Shown: positions 32,234 to 41,063 of the stretch, piece after piece
Layout: each line of letters begins with the position of its first letter
Position numbering within the stretch: the first letter of the stretch is position 1
Assembly: GCA_964568345.1 (NCBI GenBank)
Contig: CAZMPG010000001.1
Span: forward strand, 1-53,363
Direction of reading: 5' to 3'
Length of the DNA: 53,363 bases
DNA from: UBA12088 sp964568345
GTDB lineage: Bacteria > Patescibacteriota > Minisyncoccia > Phycocordibacterales > UBA12088
Made by a program: the position numbers and the translations under genes
The notes under the pieces: generated by a model
Seen by the model: the letters and a program-made list of their open reading frames with translations, nothing else
Databases searched by the model: none
Told to the model about the DNA's origin: nothing

Positions 32234-33040
32234 CTACGGTATCGACTCGCGGTACGGGTCGCGGTTGATCTCGTCGCGGGTTGCGGCTACGTTCTGTGGT
32301 GCCGGTGCGCTGCCTGTGGTGGCGGGGTTCGCACTTCGCTTGTTGCTACTAAGTGCCCGGAGTATCTCGGTCCGCACCGGAGCGAAGACAAGTTCCTCAA
32401 GGCCATGGAGTAGGTGCTCGCGCTGGTCCTGATCACGGAGGATAGAGGTACTTATGAGCTCTCGGAATGCCGCAATGGGGAGTGCTCCCACCGCGACACG
32501 GAGCACACCATCCCGGAGTGCCGCCGTCTGTGAGTCGGTGAGCGAGTACCGTGCCGCTATGTGGTCAACGGCTTGTGCAGCGGTGCTCGAAGCAAGGTAG
32601 GTGCGTACCGTTTCGGGAAGGCGTGCCGCGTACTCCCGCAGCTCGGGGTCACGGATGAGTCTTTCGGCAAGGGGGGTCTCCTTTTCACTCGACCCATTGA
32701 GGGTGACGCCGTGGGAGAGTTGCGCAGCCCCATCCCGCTTGTCCGCTTGCGCGGTGCAGGGGAACACCTCCTTGAGGAGTGCCTGGTAGAGCCGTGTTGC
32801 AGCGTCGGCGGGGAGTGCGAGCTCTTGGGCAATGAATTCCGCAAGTTCTTCGCGGGTGCAGAGTCCCACGACGGTGCCGACGAACAGGTTGCCGAGCCGC
32901 ATGAGCTGGTCGTTAGTGAGATTTTCGCCCTGTCCGGCGTGGGTGAGCGCATTAGCGGTCTCCTGCGCGAGGAGTGCGTCCTGCAGTGTGGGCGCAAGAA
33001 CGCGGAATTGTTTGTCGAGTTGTTCTTTGGTGAAGTGCAT
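32234..33040 (-). CDS. Hypothetical helical protein of the T4SS-like locus
   Basis: A 268-residue, soluble, mostly helical protein without signal or membrane segments, rich in Ala, Leu, Glu and Arg. Its start at 33040 lies 3 bases after the VirB6-like stop. Several helical repeats of about 40 residues with leading Leu/Ala patterns are visible (LMRLGNLFVGTVVGLCTREE, AATRLYQALLKEVFP, AALRDGVLRVAVGALPIA, LLHGLEELVFAP). I recognise no family; as a cytoplasmic protein coupled to the channel protein it may be an accessory or chaperone-like factor. Confidence 0.6.
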   Translation of the reverse strand: MHFTKEQLDKQFRVLAPTLQDALLAQETANALTHAGQGENLTNDQLMRLGNLFVGTVVGLCTREELAEFIAQELALPADAATRLYQALLKEVFPCTAQADKRDGAAQLSHGVTLNGSSEKETPLAERLIRDPELREYAARLPETVRTYLASSTAAQAVDHIAARYSLTDSQTAALRDGVLRVAVGALPIAAFRELISTSILRDQDQREHLLHGLEELVFAPVRTEILRALSSNKRSANPATTGSAPAPQNVAATRDEINRDPYRESIP

Positions 33041-33043
33041 AGG

Positions 33044-35827
33044 CTAGAAGAGGTTTGCGGCAATAGGGTTGGTAACCGAGCGGTATGCATCAATGAGTCG
33101 ACGGTCCTCAGAGCTAGTGTCACTCGAACGGTATGCGACTTCAAACGCCCGCTGTTCCTCGCTCTCTGAGAGTTGCGATCCAGCAGGTCGTCCACCTGCG
33201 GCGAGGATCGCGCTACGTTCATTCTGTACCCGGCTGCGGAATTCAACCATTCTTTGCTGGTTGTTGTATTGTTCAACTACACGGCCCTTCACCCGTTGCA
33301 CCACATCGTTGTTGTGTACCTTGCGCACCTCAGCGATATCAGCAGCCGAAAAGTTGTCAATAACCATGTCGTTGTCTCTAATGAAGTTCCCACTCAACTT
33401 TGCTTTTTGTGCCGGGCGCATTGAGTCGAGCTCATCTCGGAGTGTTCGTCCTGGTATTGGGGGCGGCGTCCCGTTATTTGTGGCTCTCACGAGGTCATTA
33501 AGGTACTCCTCACGCAATTGGCGAACACCATCTTTCTGTGTAGCTGAGACACGTTTACTTTCAAGAATCTTGTCAACGGTTGCCTGCGACATGTTCCGCA
33601 CGGCACGTGTCTCGTTCAAGATACCAGTGCCAAATAGGTCAGCCTCGTGGTCGCCATATCTGCGAATTGCGTCACGTATTACGTTATCCCCACTGTTACT
33701 ATCCAACGCACGATAGATGTCTGCGTAACGTCCGCGGATGAGAGCCTCCCGCTCAGGGTCGTTATATGCTTCATTTTTAAGCACTTGCTCGAAGGTTTCG
33801 GTCGAGAAGTAGCGCGTAACTTCGGGGTTTGCCACGATTCTATCGTGGAGAATGGTCATTTCAGCCTGTGTCATCTTTTCAAGTCGCCTAATCTCATCCG
33901 GGCTTAGTTGTATGTTGCCATTCGCATCTCTCTCACCACTTCGTGTGATCATCCTCATGACATCACCGTAGGCAAGGTTGGTGAGTGCTGCCTTTTCCGC
34001 ACCCGTGTACTCCTTACTGCCTCGCATACCGGAAAGTTGGCTCGATGAGAGTGCCTCCACAAACCGCCCTTCCCTGAAGAATCCTGGGCGGTTATCGCGA
34101 AGCCACTTGAGATCCTCCTGGCTCATACCCTGAACCGTACGTCTGTTTGCCGTCTGGTCAAGAGTACCACCCTCGAAGAGTGCCTCAGCTGCTGCGAGCT
34201 GCTGTTGGCGGCTGAGTGTTGTCTCAAGCTCCTGGGTTCTACCACGATTCGCTTCTGTGCCACGCTTCATGCGATCACGGTATCCCTTCGCCTGCGATTC
34301 AACACCTCGTTGCACCGCTCGACCCACAGCACTTCGCTCTATGAAGCGACCAAACGCTGCGCGTGTGCCACCAGAGTATTCGTTGGTGTTCGGGTCACGG
34401 GCAAAGTGTCGTGCAGCGGCATTCATGTTCGCCTTGCTCAGTCTATCAGCCGCCCAACCGTATGTACGGTCACGGAACCATCGCCCCGATGCTGCTGCGC
34501 CGTGGCCAACCTTGCTTCCCGTCCACTTTGCCACGCGCCCTGTCTTGCGTCCTGTCCACCGAGCGGTCTTGTTCACACCCTTCTTCCACATCCCCATTGC
34601 ACTCGCCGACATACTCCCCCCAACTTCCCGCGCGACCGAGAGCGAGAGAATCAGAAAGCCGGTCATGAGGACGAGGTAAAAGACGATCATGGTCGAGTTG
34701 GGGTCCCCGACGTCCGCGACGTTGGACAGGACGTTTTTTTCACCGCCGCCGAAGAGCGCCATCATGCTCTCCGCGATCTTGTACACGACGTACCACATGA
34801 GCATGAGGACCGGCGCCACGAACGATTGTGCCATGAGTGTGCTCCACCACTTCCTCCCCCAGTCGAAGACCTCGGTGAGGTACGACACGAATGCGACCGG
34901 TGAGAGGACGATGAGCATGATGAGCACGAGGAAGCGGCTCATGAGGATGAACGCCCCCGCGCCGAATACAAAGGTGAGCACGAGGAAGAAGATCGCGGCG
35001 ACGATCGAGACATTGCCGATTGCAAAAGCTCTTTGCTCTACGTTCTCATTCTTTTTATAGTCGGTTTTGAACACCGTGACGACCTTCGATATATTGAAGA
35101 ATGCCCCAGCGATGCCGTTCGCGAGGCACTCTTTCGCATTCGCATCCAACTTCCCCTCGATCGGCTTATCACATCCCACCCCCCCATTCGATGAGCTCTG
35201 CTGGAGGAGCATTGCATAGATCTGCACCGTCGCGAGGTTCGAGATGTCAATGATGACCTTCGTCACGGTGATGCTGAAGTTGACGAGGAGTGCGGCGAAG
35301 AGCACCTTGCCGAGCATCTGCTTCGAGCCAAACTTACTCGAGCCAACGATGATCGAGATACCGACGAAGATGGTGAGGAAGACGAGGAAGACGTTTGCGA
35401 TGTCGCGGAGGAGCATCCAGGTGGTCGTGATACCGATGAGGTTCCCTACGACGACCCCCATGCTCACGACGAGCTCCATGACGACGTAGTTGAGCACGTA
35501 CCCCGCGATGCCGGATACCCACATGCAGAAGATCATGAAGCGGTATAGGACGTACCCGTAGCAGCCCTTGAACGTGGTATCGGTGAAGCTGCCGCTATTG
35601 AAGCAGCCGAATTCCGGCATGTTGTCCCCTGCCGTCTTGGCGGCAGCGCCAGAAGCATTTGCCTGCGGATTGTTGGAAACCGGTGGAGTATTGCTCTGTG
35701 TCGGCGGTGTCGCTTGTGCAGCAGCAGTGTGGGGCGCGAGCGTTCCCCCCACACCCACCGACACTACCGCGATGAGGAGGGCGGTAAGGGTGCGGAGGAA
35801 TCGTTGCGGTGTGGGGAGGCGTAGCAT
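33044..35827 (-). CDS. VirB6/TrbL-like polytopic T4SS protein with long C-terminal domain
   Basis: From the ATG at 35827 (MLRLPTPQRFLRTLTALLIAVV) the product has 927 residues. There is a signal peptide, a short Pro/Asn-rich linker, a Cys-containing segment (NMPEFGCFNSGSF), then six to seven membrane segments over about 85-425, including WMLLRDIANVFLVFLTIFVG and FILMSRFLVLIMLIVLSPVAF, a VirB6/TrbL-type pattern. The remaining 500 residues (about 430-927) are soluble, charged and mostly helical (glycine/arginine-rich after the last segment, then Glu/Arg/Asp-rich repeats). The DNA coding the C-terminal part (33044-34600) is visibly less GC-rich than that coding the membrane part. VirB6 forms the inner-membrane channel. 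Confidence 0.8.
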   Translation of the reverse strand: MLRLPTPQRFLRTLTALLIAVVSVGVGGTLAPHTAAAQATPPTQSNTPPVSNNPQANASGAAAKTAGDNMPEFGCFNSGSFTDTTFKGCYGYVLYRFMIFCMWVSGIAGYVLNYVVMELVVSMGVVVGNLIGITTTWMLLRDIANVFLVFLTIFVGISIIVGSSKFGSKQMLGKVLFAALLVNFSITVTKVIIDISNLATVQIYAMLLQQSSSNGGVGCDKPIEGKLDANAKECLANGIAGAFFNISKVVTVFKTDYKKNENVEQRAFAIGNVSIVAAIFFLVLTFVFGAGAFILMSRFLVLIMLIVLSPVAFVSYLTEVFDWGRKWWSTLMAQSFVAPVLMLMWYVVYKIAESMMALFGGGEKNVLSNVADVGDPNSTMIVFYLVLMTGFLILSLSVAREVGGSMSASAMGMWKKGVNKTARWTGRKTGRVAKWTGSKVGHGAAASGRWFRDRTYGWAADRLSKANMNAAARHFARDPNTNEYSGGTRAAFGRFIERSAVGRAVQRGVESQAKGYRDRMKRGTEANRGRTQELETTLSRQQQLAAAEALFEGGTLDQTANRRTVQGMSQEDLKWLRDNRPGFFREGRFVEALSSSQLSGMRGSKEYTGAEKAALTNLAYGDVMRMITRSGERDANGNIQLSPDEIRRLEKMTQAEMTILHDRIVANPEVTRYFSTETFEQVLKNEAYNDPEREALIRGRYADIYRALDSNSGDNVIRDAIRRYGDHEADLFGTGILNETRAVRNMSQATVDKILESKRVSATQKDGVRQLREEYLNDLVRATNNGTPPPIPGRTLRDELDSMRPAQKAKLSGNFIRDNDMVIDNFSAADIAEVRKVHNNDVVQRVKGRVVEQYNNQQRMVEFRSRVQNERSAILAAGGRPAGSQLSESEEQRAFEVAYRSSDTSSEDRRLIDAYRSVTNPIAANLF

Positions 35828-35834
35828 GGTATGT

Positions 35835-36017
35835 TTAGGGGCGATCCTTCGCCCGGCTTGGTGCAGTGGGTAGCTCCGCATCTGCCACGCACCTTCTTAC
35901 TGTAGAGCTGCTGGTACGACGCCTGTGGTGAGGCGATGATGGAAGCGGTGCGACATGGGCACCACAGATAGCCGCACCTACGCGGCACCTCGCGGCAGCT
36001 GTCCCCAGCCATCCCAT
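35835..36017 (-). pseudogene. Remnant of a copied gene start (60-codon ORF)
   Basis: This short ORF starts MGWLGTAAARC 7 bases after a TATACT box inside the 56-base promoter repeat. Its first codons resemble those of the gene at 42011 (MGRLGSAAAANR), which has the other repeat copy; after about 12 codons the similarity ends. It stops 8 bases before the VirB6-like ATG. It is most likely a truncated copy left by duplication, though it could act as a leader peptide for the downstream operon. Confidence 0.4.
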
Positions 36018-36024
36018 ACGTTAC

Positions 36025-36080
36025 AGTATACGACGGTCTGTGGATAAACCTAGGGACAAGAGGTGGGTAGTCTGTGGATT
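36025..36080. repeat. 56-base promoter repeat, copy 1 (with DnaA box)
   Basis: It matches 42018-42073 with about 5 differences. It contains the minus-strand TATACT box (36025-36030), a perfect DnaA-box complement TGTGGATAA (36039-36047), the CCTAGG palindrome and a second CTGTGGATT site. It lies between the end of the duplicated secreted protein gene and the VirB6-like gene. Confidence 0.8.
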
Positions 36081-36088
36081 GTGTCGGG

Positions 36089-38803
36089 CTACGGTGCCCC
36101 AACAGGCAGTATGGATTCGCAGTGCATACCGTCGGCTGCAAGGCGGTACCCAGCTGCGCAGTAGTATTCGCAAGGTTCCGAAGTGTTAGGCACGTGGTAG
36201 TGGTACGCTTGCGTCTGGTCTTGTGACGGGACTACCGAATCGCCATCATAGAGAAGTGCGTGCGGGGGAATCGAGCCGGTACAGGTGCCAGGTCCATCCT
36301 GTTGATCTCCCTCCACCATTACAGAGGCGTGTGCAATGAGGTTGTGATAGGTGAGAGTAAACAGTGACGAACCTGGTTGTAGGCCACGGATATCACCATC
36401 TACAGGGCCTGGGTGACTGGGGTTTTCCGGCACATTTTCGTAGCTCACTACAAGTGGATCCGAATTGGTAAGGGTATGGCCAGGCATATAGACAGTTACA
36501 TCTGGCCCGTGGTTTTCAATACCGTCACAGGTGAGTGGGGTAGGCGAACCAGGTCCTCGATAGTACCCACGGAGCATGCCGTTGCTGCCTACCCCAAGCA
36601 TCACAACCTTCGAAGGCTGGAGTTGTAGCGCGCTGGAGCCGCACAGTACGAGGGAACCTGCAGATTCCGGTGTCGGTCTTGCACAAGTACTCCCGTTCCA
36701 AGCTTGAAACGGAGGGCAATCACCCGCCTCAGCGAGTCGTGCGGTGATATTGGTACTTGCATTCTTGTAGGACACGGTGATCACACTCGATCCACCCTGT
36801 TCTGGCGGTGACCAATGTACCGCACCCGCTGACGCTGTTGACTGGATCCCCACGAGACAGCGAGATGCGTTGCGATACAACCCACCAAGGCAGTGTTCAA
36901 GATCAGTTGCAAAACTGAGGGTAATAACATCGGGATTACTCGATGTCCAATAGTCCGCACCGAATACGTACTCATCCCCAGCCTGACTCTCGATATTTTC
37001 GCATGTTATGGGATCTCCCTGTGCTCGATACCATGCGACCAAAACATCACTTATCCACACCAAAAAGGGGTTTCTGTACTCCTCACTATGTATGGTGTCT
37101 CCGAACCCACAAATAACCATGGAAGGGCCGTCTTGTGGTGGTGGTGGCGGTGGTGGTGGGGTCTCCTTCATCGTCAATGGCTCAACCTCGACCGTAAAGA
37201 CACCCGCATTCGGAACCTCACCCTGCTCGATACCCGTGCCGATCCTGAGTGCACGTGCCTGATCCCCCACGTATATCACAAACTCGTAGTCGTTCTCACT
37301 CGAGTACTCGGGGGTTACTGTAGTGAACCCCACTCCCTCTACGAAGAGTATGTAGGTCTTGATCGGCACGCCACCGCTCCTGTACGAGGTTGTGGTCGAG
37401 TACGAAAGGTGGGCCCCGGCATGACTTGGTGGGGTACTGCTCTCGAGAAGTTCCCGTGTCACCGTGTAGTAGAATGCATCATTCTCTGAAAATGCGGCAT
37501 GGCTTCCACTACCTGCCCCGGTCACCCGCACCCGCACGTAGCCACTGTAGGTCGCCGCGGTTCTACCGGTCGTAATGTCGTTGAAGGAAGCGGCAAGCAC
37601 CTCCGTCGGCCCAGCACTCTCGAAGCAGTCAAAGATGTGTACACCACAGTCCTGCTCCCCTCCCCCTCCTGGAGGTGTGGGCGGAGGTGTTGGCTTAACG
37701 ATCTCACCCTCCCACCCCTCGGCACCCGGGTGCGTCTGCCAGTCGGTTGACGTCGCCGCCATTGCTGCGTTCCAGTAGTCGGTGTCCTTCCCCCCAGAGC
37801 CAAGTCCGAGGAGCCCCTCCTGCGCGGTGGTGAGCACCTTCTCGACGAGCGCCGCGAGGAGCGCATTGATGATCTCCCCCAGCTCGTCGGCGACGGTGAG
37901 CTCCTCAAGCGCCCCTCCCGACCACTTATTGACCTGCTCGGATATGTACTCGCCGGGGGTGCAGGTGTACTCGTCGTCGTTCGTCTTCGAGTCTCCATCC
38001 ATGTCGCAGCGCTGGGAGAGCCAGCCCTTGCCCCAGTTCGTGAGGTTCACCTCATAGCTCTGTGCCGCGCCCGACCGCTTCGCCGCTTCCGACTGGAGGG
38101 AGAAGTACGTGCCGTAGGGGTTGTTCATGTCGTTCGTCATCGCCATGAGCGCAGGTATGCCGCCCTCGGCGAAGTGGAAGTTCCCGCCGACGAACTTCTT
38201 GTACTTGTTGCCGAAGTCCACCTCCCCCTGCACATTGACCTCGACGCCCTTCGAGAAGACCTTGTCGAGGCTACAGGAGAGCATCCCGAGATTATTCTTC
38301 TGGCCGAATACGTCGAATGCGAAACTGAATATGATGTCAATACGGAAGGGGCTACAGAGGAGCTTGTCGAGCCCCTCATTGAAGAGGAATGCGGATACGG
38401 TGTTCAGCATGACACCCTTGAAGAAAGCGTGCGGGTCGGTCACGAACGCCGGTGAGCCCTTGAAGCCGCCGCGGATCCACGAAATGATGCTCTTGGTGAT
38501 GGATTTGATCACCACCTCTTTGATGATCCAGAAAATGGTATCTATGACGCACTCCTTGATGGTGTTTTCCCACGTAGAAGCGGCAGTAGAACCCGTATTG
38601 ATGTTTGTGGTAAAGGGGAAAACTGGCACAGCAAGGGTAGCTTCAGCGGCAGTCCCAGCGATCCCAAACAAGGCCGCTATTGCTGTGGCAAGCCCGCACG
38701 TTGCTTCCGCCGTCCGTACCGGCTGCATCCCGAGGTACGCCGACGGTGCGACGACCGTGATGGCGAGGAGGAGGGCAGTAAGGGTGCGGAGGAGGGGGGT
38801 CAT
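36089..38803 (-). CDS. Large secreted protein of the T4SS-like locus, copy A (long tail)
   Basis: The 904-residue product has a signal peptide (MTPLLRTLTALLLAITVV..., about 1-33) and residues 1-547 appear identical to copy B. In this constant part: a helical segment with IISWIRGGFKGSPAFVTDP (about 92-110), a pattern I associate with CPR T4SS loci, an EF-hand/dockerin-like DMDGDSKTNDDEY (about 260), and a Pro/Gly hinge PTPPPTPPGGGG. After a polyproline hinge (about 548-556) the tail (about 557-904) is unique: two related beta-rich repeats beginning SMVICGFGDT and SLVLCGSSAL, each with WITCEN/LTCDG-like and ITVSYKN/FTLTYHN strands, then a Cys-rich end. These look like Ig-like (Big) repeats. Likely a surface-exposed protein with a variable tip. 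Confidence 0.75.
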   Translation of the reverse strand: MTPLLRTLTALLLAITVVAPSAYLGMQPVRTAEATCGLATAIAALFGIAGTAAEATLAVPVFPFTTNINTGSTAASTWENTIKECVIDTIFWIIKEVVIKSITKSIISWIRGGFKGSPAFVTDPHAFFKGVMLNTVSAFLFNEGLDKLLCSPFRIDIIFSFAFDVFGQKNNLGMLSCSLDKVFSKGVEVNVQGEVDFGNKYKKFVGGNFHFAEGGIPALMAMTNDMNNPYGTYFSLQSEAAKRSGAAQSYEVNLTNWGKGWLSQRCDMDGDSKTNDDEYTCTPGEYISEQVNKWSGGALEELTVADELGEIINALLAALVEKVLTTAQEGLLGLGSGGKDTDYWNAAMAATSTDWQTHPGAEGWEGEIVKPTPPPTPPGGGGEQDCGVHIFDCFESAGPTEVLAASFNDITTGRTAATYSGYVRVRVTGAGSGSHAAFSENDAFYYTVTRELLESSTPPSHAGAHLSYSTTTSYRSGGVPIKTYILFVEGVGFTTVTPEYSSENDYEFVIYVGDQARALRIGTGIEQGEVPNAGVFTVEVEPLTMKETPPPPPPPPQDGPSMVICGFGDTIHSEEYRNPFLVWISDVLVAWYRAQGDPITCENIESQAGDEYVFGADYWTSSNPDVITLSFATDLEHCLGGLYRNASRCLVGIQSTASAGAVHWSPPEQGGSSVITVSYKNASTNITARLAEAGDCPPFQAWNGSTCARPTPESAGSLVLCGSSALQLQPSKVVMLGVGSNGMLRGYYRGPGSPTPLTCDGIENHGPDVTVYMPGHTLTNSDPLVVSYENVPENPSHPGPVDGDIRGLQPGSSLFTLTYHNLIAHASVMVEGDQQDGPGTCTGSIPPHALLYDGDSVVPSQDQTQAYHYHVPNTSEPCEYYCAAGYRLAADGMHCESILPVGAP

Positions 38804-38811
38804 GGGGTGAG
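37163..38811. repeat. Duplicated block, copy A (1649 bases)
   Basis: Same sequence as 39415-41063 at an offset of 2252 bases, as far as I can compare by eye; translations agree in all frames. It begins at CTCCTTCATCG in the hinge region and ends 8 bases upstream of the ATG (CTCACCCC), after which the copies diverge abruptly. Confidence 0.9.
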
Positions 38812-38829
38812 CGCCTAATCACGACGCAC

Positions 38830-41055
38830 TCAGTAGTCCAAGAGTTGTACCCGACATATATCGGTACTGCCACAGGTTTGTTGTGGTCTGAAACTCAGGT
38901 AAAGTTGGGTATTTTCCGGGACGACACAGTACCCTTCGCACGGGTTGATGGTTCCTCCGGTAGGTAGTGTAGTGGGGCATGAGTTCGTGCGTGCTATATC
39001 AATAGTGAACCCGTTTTCAGGGCCAATCTGACAGTGTGGATCAGAAGCAGTTATTTCCCCTGGTGTTGTCGTCACCGCTCCCTGCGCCACACCTCCGCCG
39101 GAAGTCTCTCCTGCCTCGGCGCGGTCAATCTTGTACCTATCTGTATTGTTTTGATCCGGAACCTTGCCAAGGTGTGATGATGGAAATGTAATTCGTGCAG
39201 CATACGTTGTACCTGACTGTAGACTTCCGTTATGTCCACAACCGGTTGTTTGCCAGTCCTCACCATTGATGCACCCGGGAACGAACAGTCGATTGCTTGT
39301 GGGGGAGAGATCAAACACAATTACATTTTGTTGTCCCGGTGGGCTCCACACCCCGCTGCCCGGGTCGCCTGTGCCGCCAGTATCATCGTCATCCCCTTCC
39401 CCGCCATCCTCCACCTCCTTCATCGTCAATGGCTCAACCTCGACCGTAAAGACACCCGCATTCGGAACCTCACCCTGCTCGATACCCGTGCCGATCCTGA
39501 GTGCACGTGCCTGATCCCCCACGTATATCACAAACTCGTAGTCGTTCTCACTCGAGTACTCGGGGGTTACTGTAGTGAACCCCACTCCCTCTACGAAGAG
39601 TATGTAGGTCTTGATCGGCACGCCACCGCTCCTGTACGAGGTTGTGGTCGAGTACGAAAGGTGGGCCCCGGCATGACTTGGTGGGGTACTGCTCTCGAGA
39701 AGTTCCCGTGTCACCGTGTAGTAGAATGCATCATTCTCTGAAAATGCGGCATGGCTTCCACTACCTGCCCCGGTCACCCGCACCCGCACGTAGCCACTGT
39801 AGGTCGCCGCGGTTCTACCGGTCGTAATGTCGTTGAAGGAAGCGGCAAGCACCTCCGTCGGCCCAGCACTCTCGAAGCAGTCAAAGATGTGTACACCACA
39901 GTCCTGCTCCCCTCCCCCTCCTGGAGGTGTGGGCGGAGGTGTTGGCTTAACGATCTCACCCTCCCACCCCTCGGCACCCGGGTGCGTCTGCCAGTCGGTT
40001 GACGTCGCCGCCATTGCTGCGTTCCAGTAGTCGGTGTCCTTCCCCCCAGAGCCAAGTCCGAGGAGCCCCTCCTGCGCGGTGGTGAGCACCTTCTCGACGA
40101 GCGCCGCGAGGAGCGCATTGATGATCTCCCCCAGCTCGTCGGCGACGGTGAGCTCCTCAAGCGCCCCTCCCGACCACTTATTGACCTGCTCGGATATGTA
40201 CTCGCCGGGGGTGCAGGTGTACTCGTCGTCGTTCGTCTTCGAGTCTCCATCCATGTCGCAGCGCTGGGAGAGCCAGCCCTTGCCCCAGTTCGTGAGGTTC
40301 ACCTCATAGCTCTGTGCCGCGCCCGACCGCTTCGCCGCTTCCGACTGGAGGGAGAAGTACGTGCCGTAGGGGTTGTTCATGTCGTTCGTCATCGCCATGA
40401 GCGCAGGTATGCCGCCCTCGGCGAAGTGGAAGTTCCCGCCGACGAACTTCTTGTACTTGTTGCCGAAGTCCACCTCCCCCTGCACATTGACCTCGACGCC
40501 CTTCGAGAAGACCTTGTCGAGGCTACAGGAGAGCATCCCGAGATTATTCTTCTGGCCGAATACGTCGAATGCGAAACTGAATATGATGTCAATACGGAAG
40601 GGGCTACAGAGGAGCTTGTCGAGCCCCTCATTGAAGAGGAATGCGGATACGGTGTTCAGCATGACACCCTTGAAGAAAGCGTGCGGGTCGGTCACGAACG
40701 CCGGTGAGCCCTTGAAGCCGCCGCGGATCCACGAAATGATGCTCTTGGTGATGGATTTGATCACCACCTCTTTGATGATCCAGAAAATGGTATCTATGAC
40801 GCACTCCTTGATGGTGTTTTCCCACGTAGAAGCGGCAGTAGAACCCGTATTGATGTTTGTGGTAAAGGGGAAAACTGGCACAGCAAGGGTAGCTTCAGCG
40901 GCAGTCCCAGCGATCCCAAACAAGGCCGCTATTGCTGTGGCAAGCCCGCACGTTGCTTCCGCCGTCCGTACCGGCTGCATCCCGAGGTACGCCGACGGTG
41001 CGACGACCGTGATGGCGAGGAGGAGGGCAGTAAGGGTGCGGAGGAGGGGGGTCAT
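38830..41055 (-). CDS. Large secreted protein of the T4SS-like locus, copy B (short tail)
   Basis: The 741-residue product shares its first 547 residues with copy A (signal peptide, helical GFKGSPAF segment, EF-hand-like loop, Pro/Gly hinge, and Ig-like strands ending EVEPLTMKE). It then switches to a different tail: an acidic Gly/Asp hinge (VEDGGEGDDDDTGGTGD) and a 170-residue beta-rich, Cys-containing domain (VFDLSPTSNRLFVPGC near its start, CEGYCVVPENTQLYLSF near its end). Its ATG overlaps the stop of the upstream gene (ATGA), so it is translationally coupled to it, while copy A starts 26 bases after the copy B stop. Copy B is probably the original in the operon. Confidence 0.75.
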   Translation of the reverse strand: MTPLLRTLTALLLAITVVAPSAYLGMQPVRTAEATCGLATAIAALFGIAGTAAEATLAVPVFPFTTNINTGSTAASTWENTIKECVIDTIFWIIKEVVIKSITKSIISWIRGGFKGSPAFVTDPHAFFKGVMLNTVSAFLFNEGLDKLLCSPFRIDIIFSFAFDVFGQKNNLGMLSCSLDKVFSKGVEVNVQGEVDFGNKYKKFVGGNFHFAEGGIPALMAMTNDMNNPYGTYFSLQSEAAKRSGAAQSYEVNLTNWGKGWLSQRCDMDGDSKTNDDEYTCTPGEYISEQVNKWSGGALEELTVADELGEIINALLAALVEKVLTTAQEGLLGLGSGGKDTDYWNAAMAATSTDWQTHPGAEGWEGEIVKPTPPPTPPGGGGEQDCGVHIFDCFESAGPTEVLAASFNDITTGRTAATYSGYVRVRVTGAGSGSHAAFSENDAFYYTVTRELLESSTPPSHAGAHLSYSTTTSYRSGGVPIKTYILFVEGVGFTTVTPEYSSENDYEFVIYVGDQARALRIGTGIEQGEVPNAGVFTVEVEPLTMKEVEDGGEGDDDDTGGTGDPGSGVWSPPGQQNVIVFDLSPTSNRLFVPGCINGEDWQTTGCGHNGSLQSGTTYAARITFPSSHLGKVPDQNNTDRYKIDRAEAGETSGGGVAQGAVTTTPGEITASDPHCQIGPENGFTIDIARTNSCPTTLPTGGTINPCEGYCVVPENTQLYLSFRPQQTCGSTDICRVQLLDY

Positions 41056-41063
41056 GGGGTGAG
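39415..41063. repeat. Duplicated block, copy B (1649 bases)
   Basis: Direct repeat of 37163-38811. Between the two blocks lies only the copy B-specific tail (38830-39414) and a 26-base gap. Confidence 0.9.

Noticed and set aside
37133..37162. GGT/GGC microsatellite as a phase-variable switch
   Set aside because: The repeat unit is a triplet in frame (Pro codons), so slippage changes hinge length only and cannot switch the gene off.
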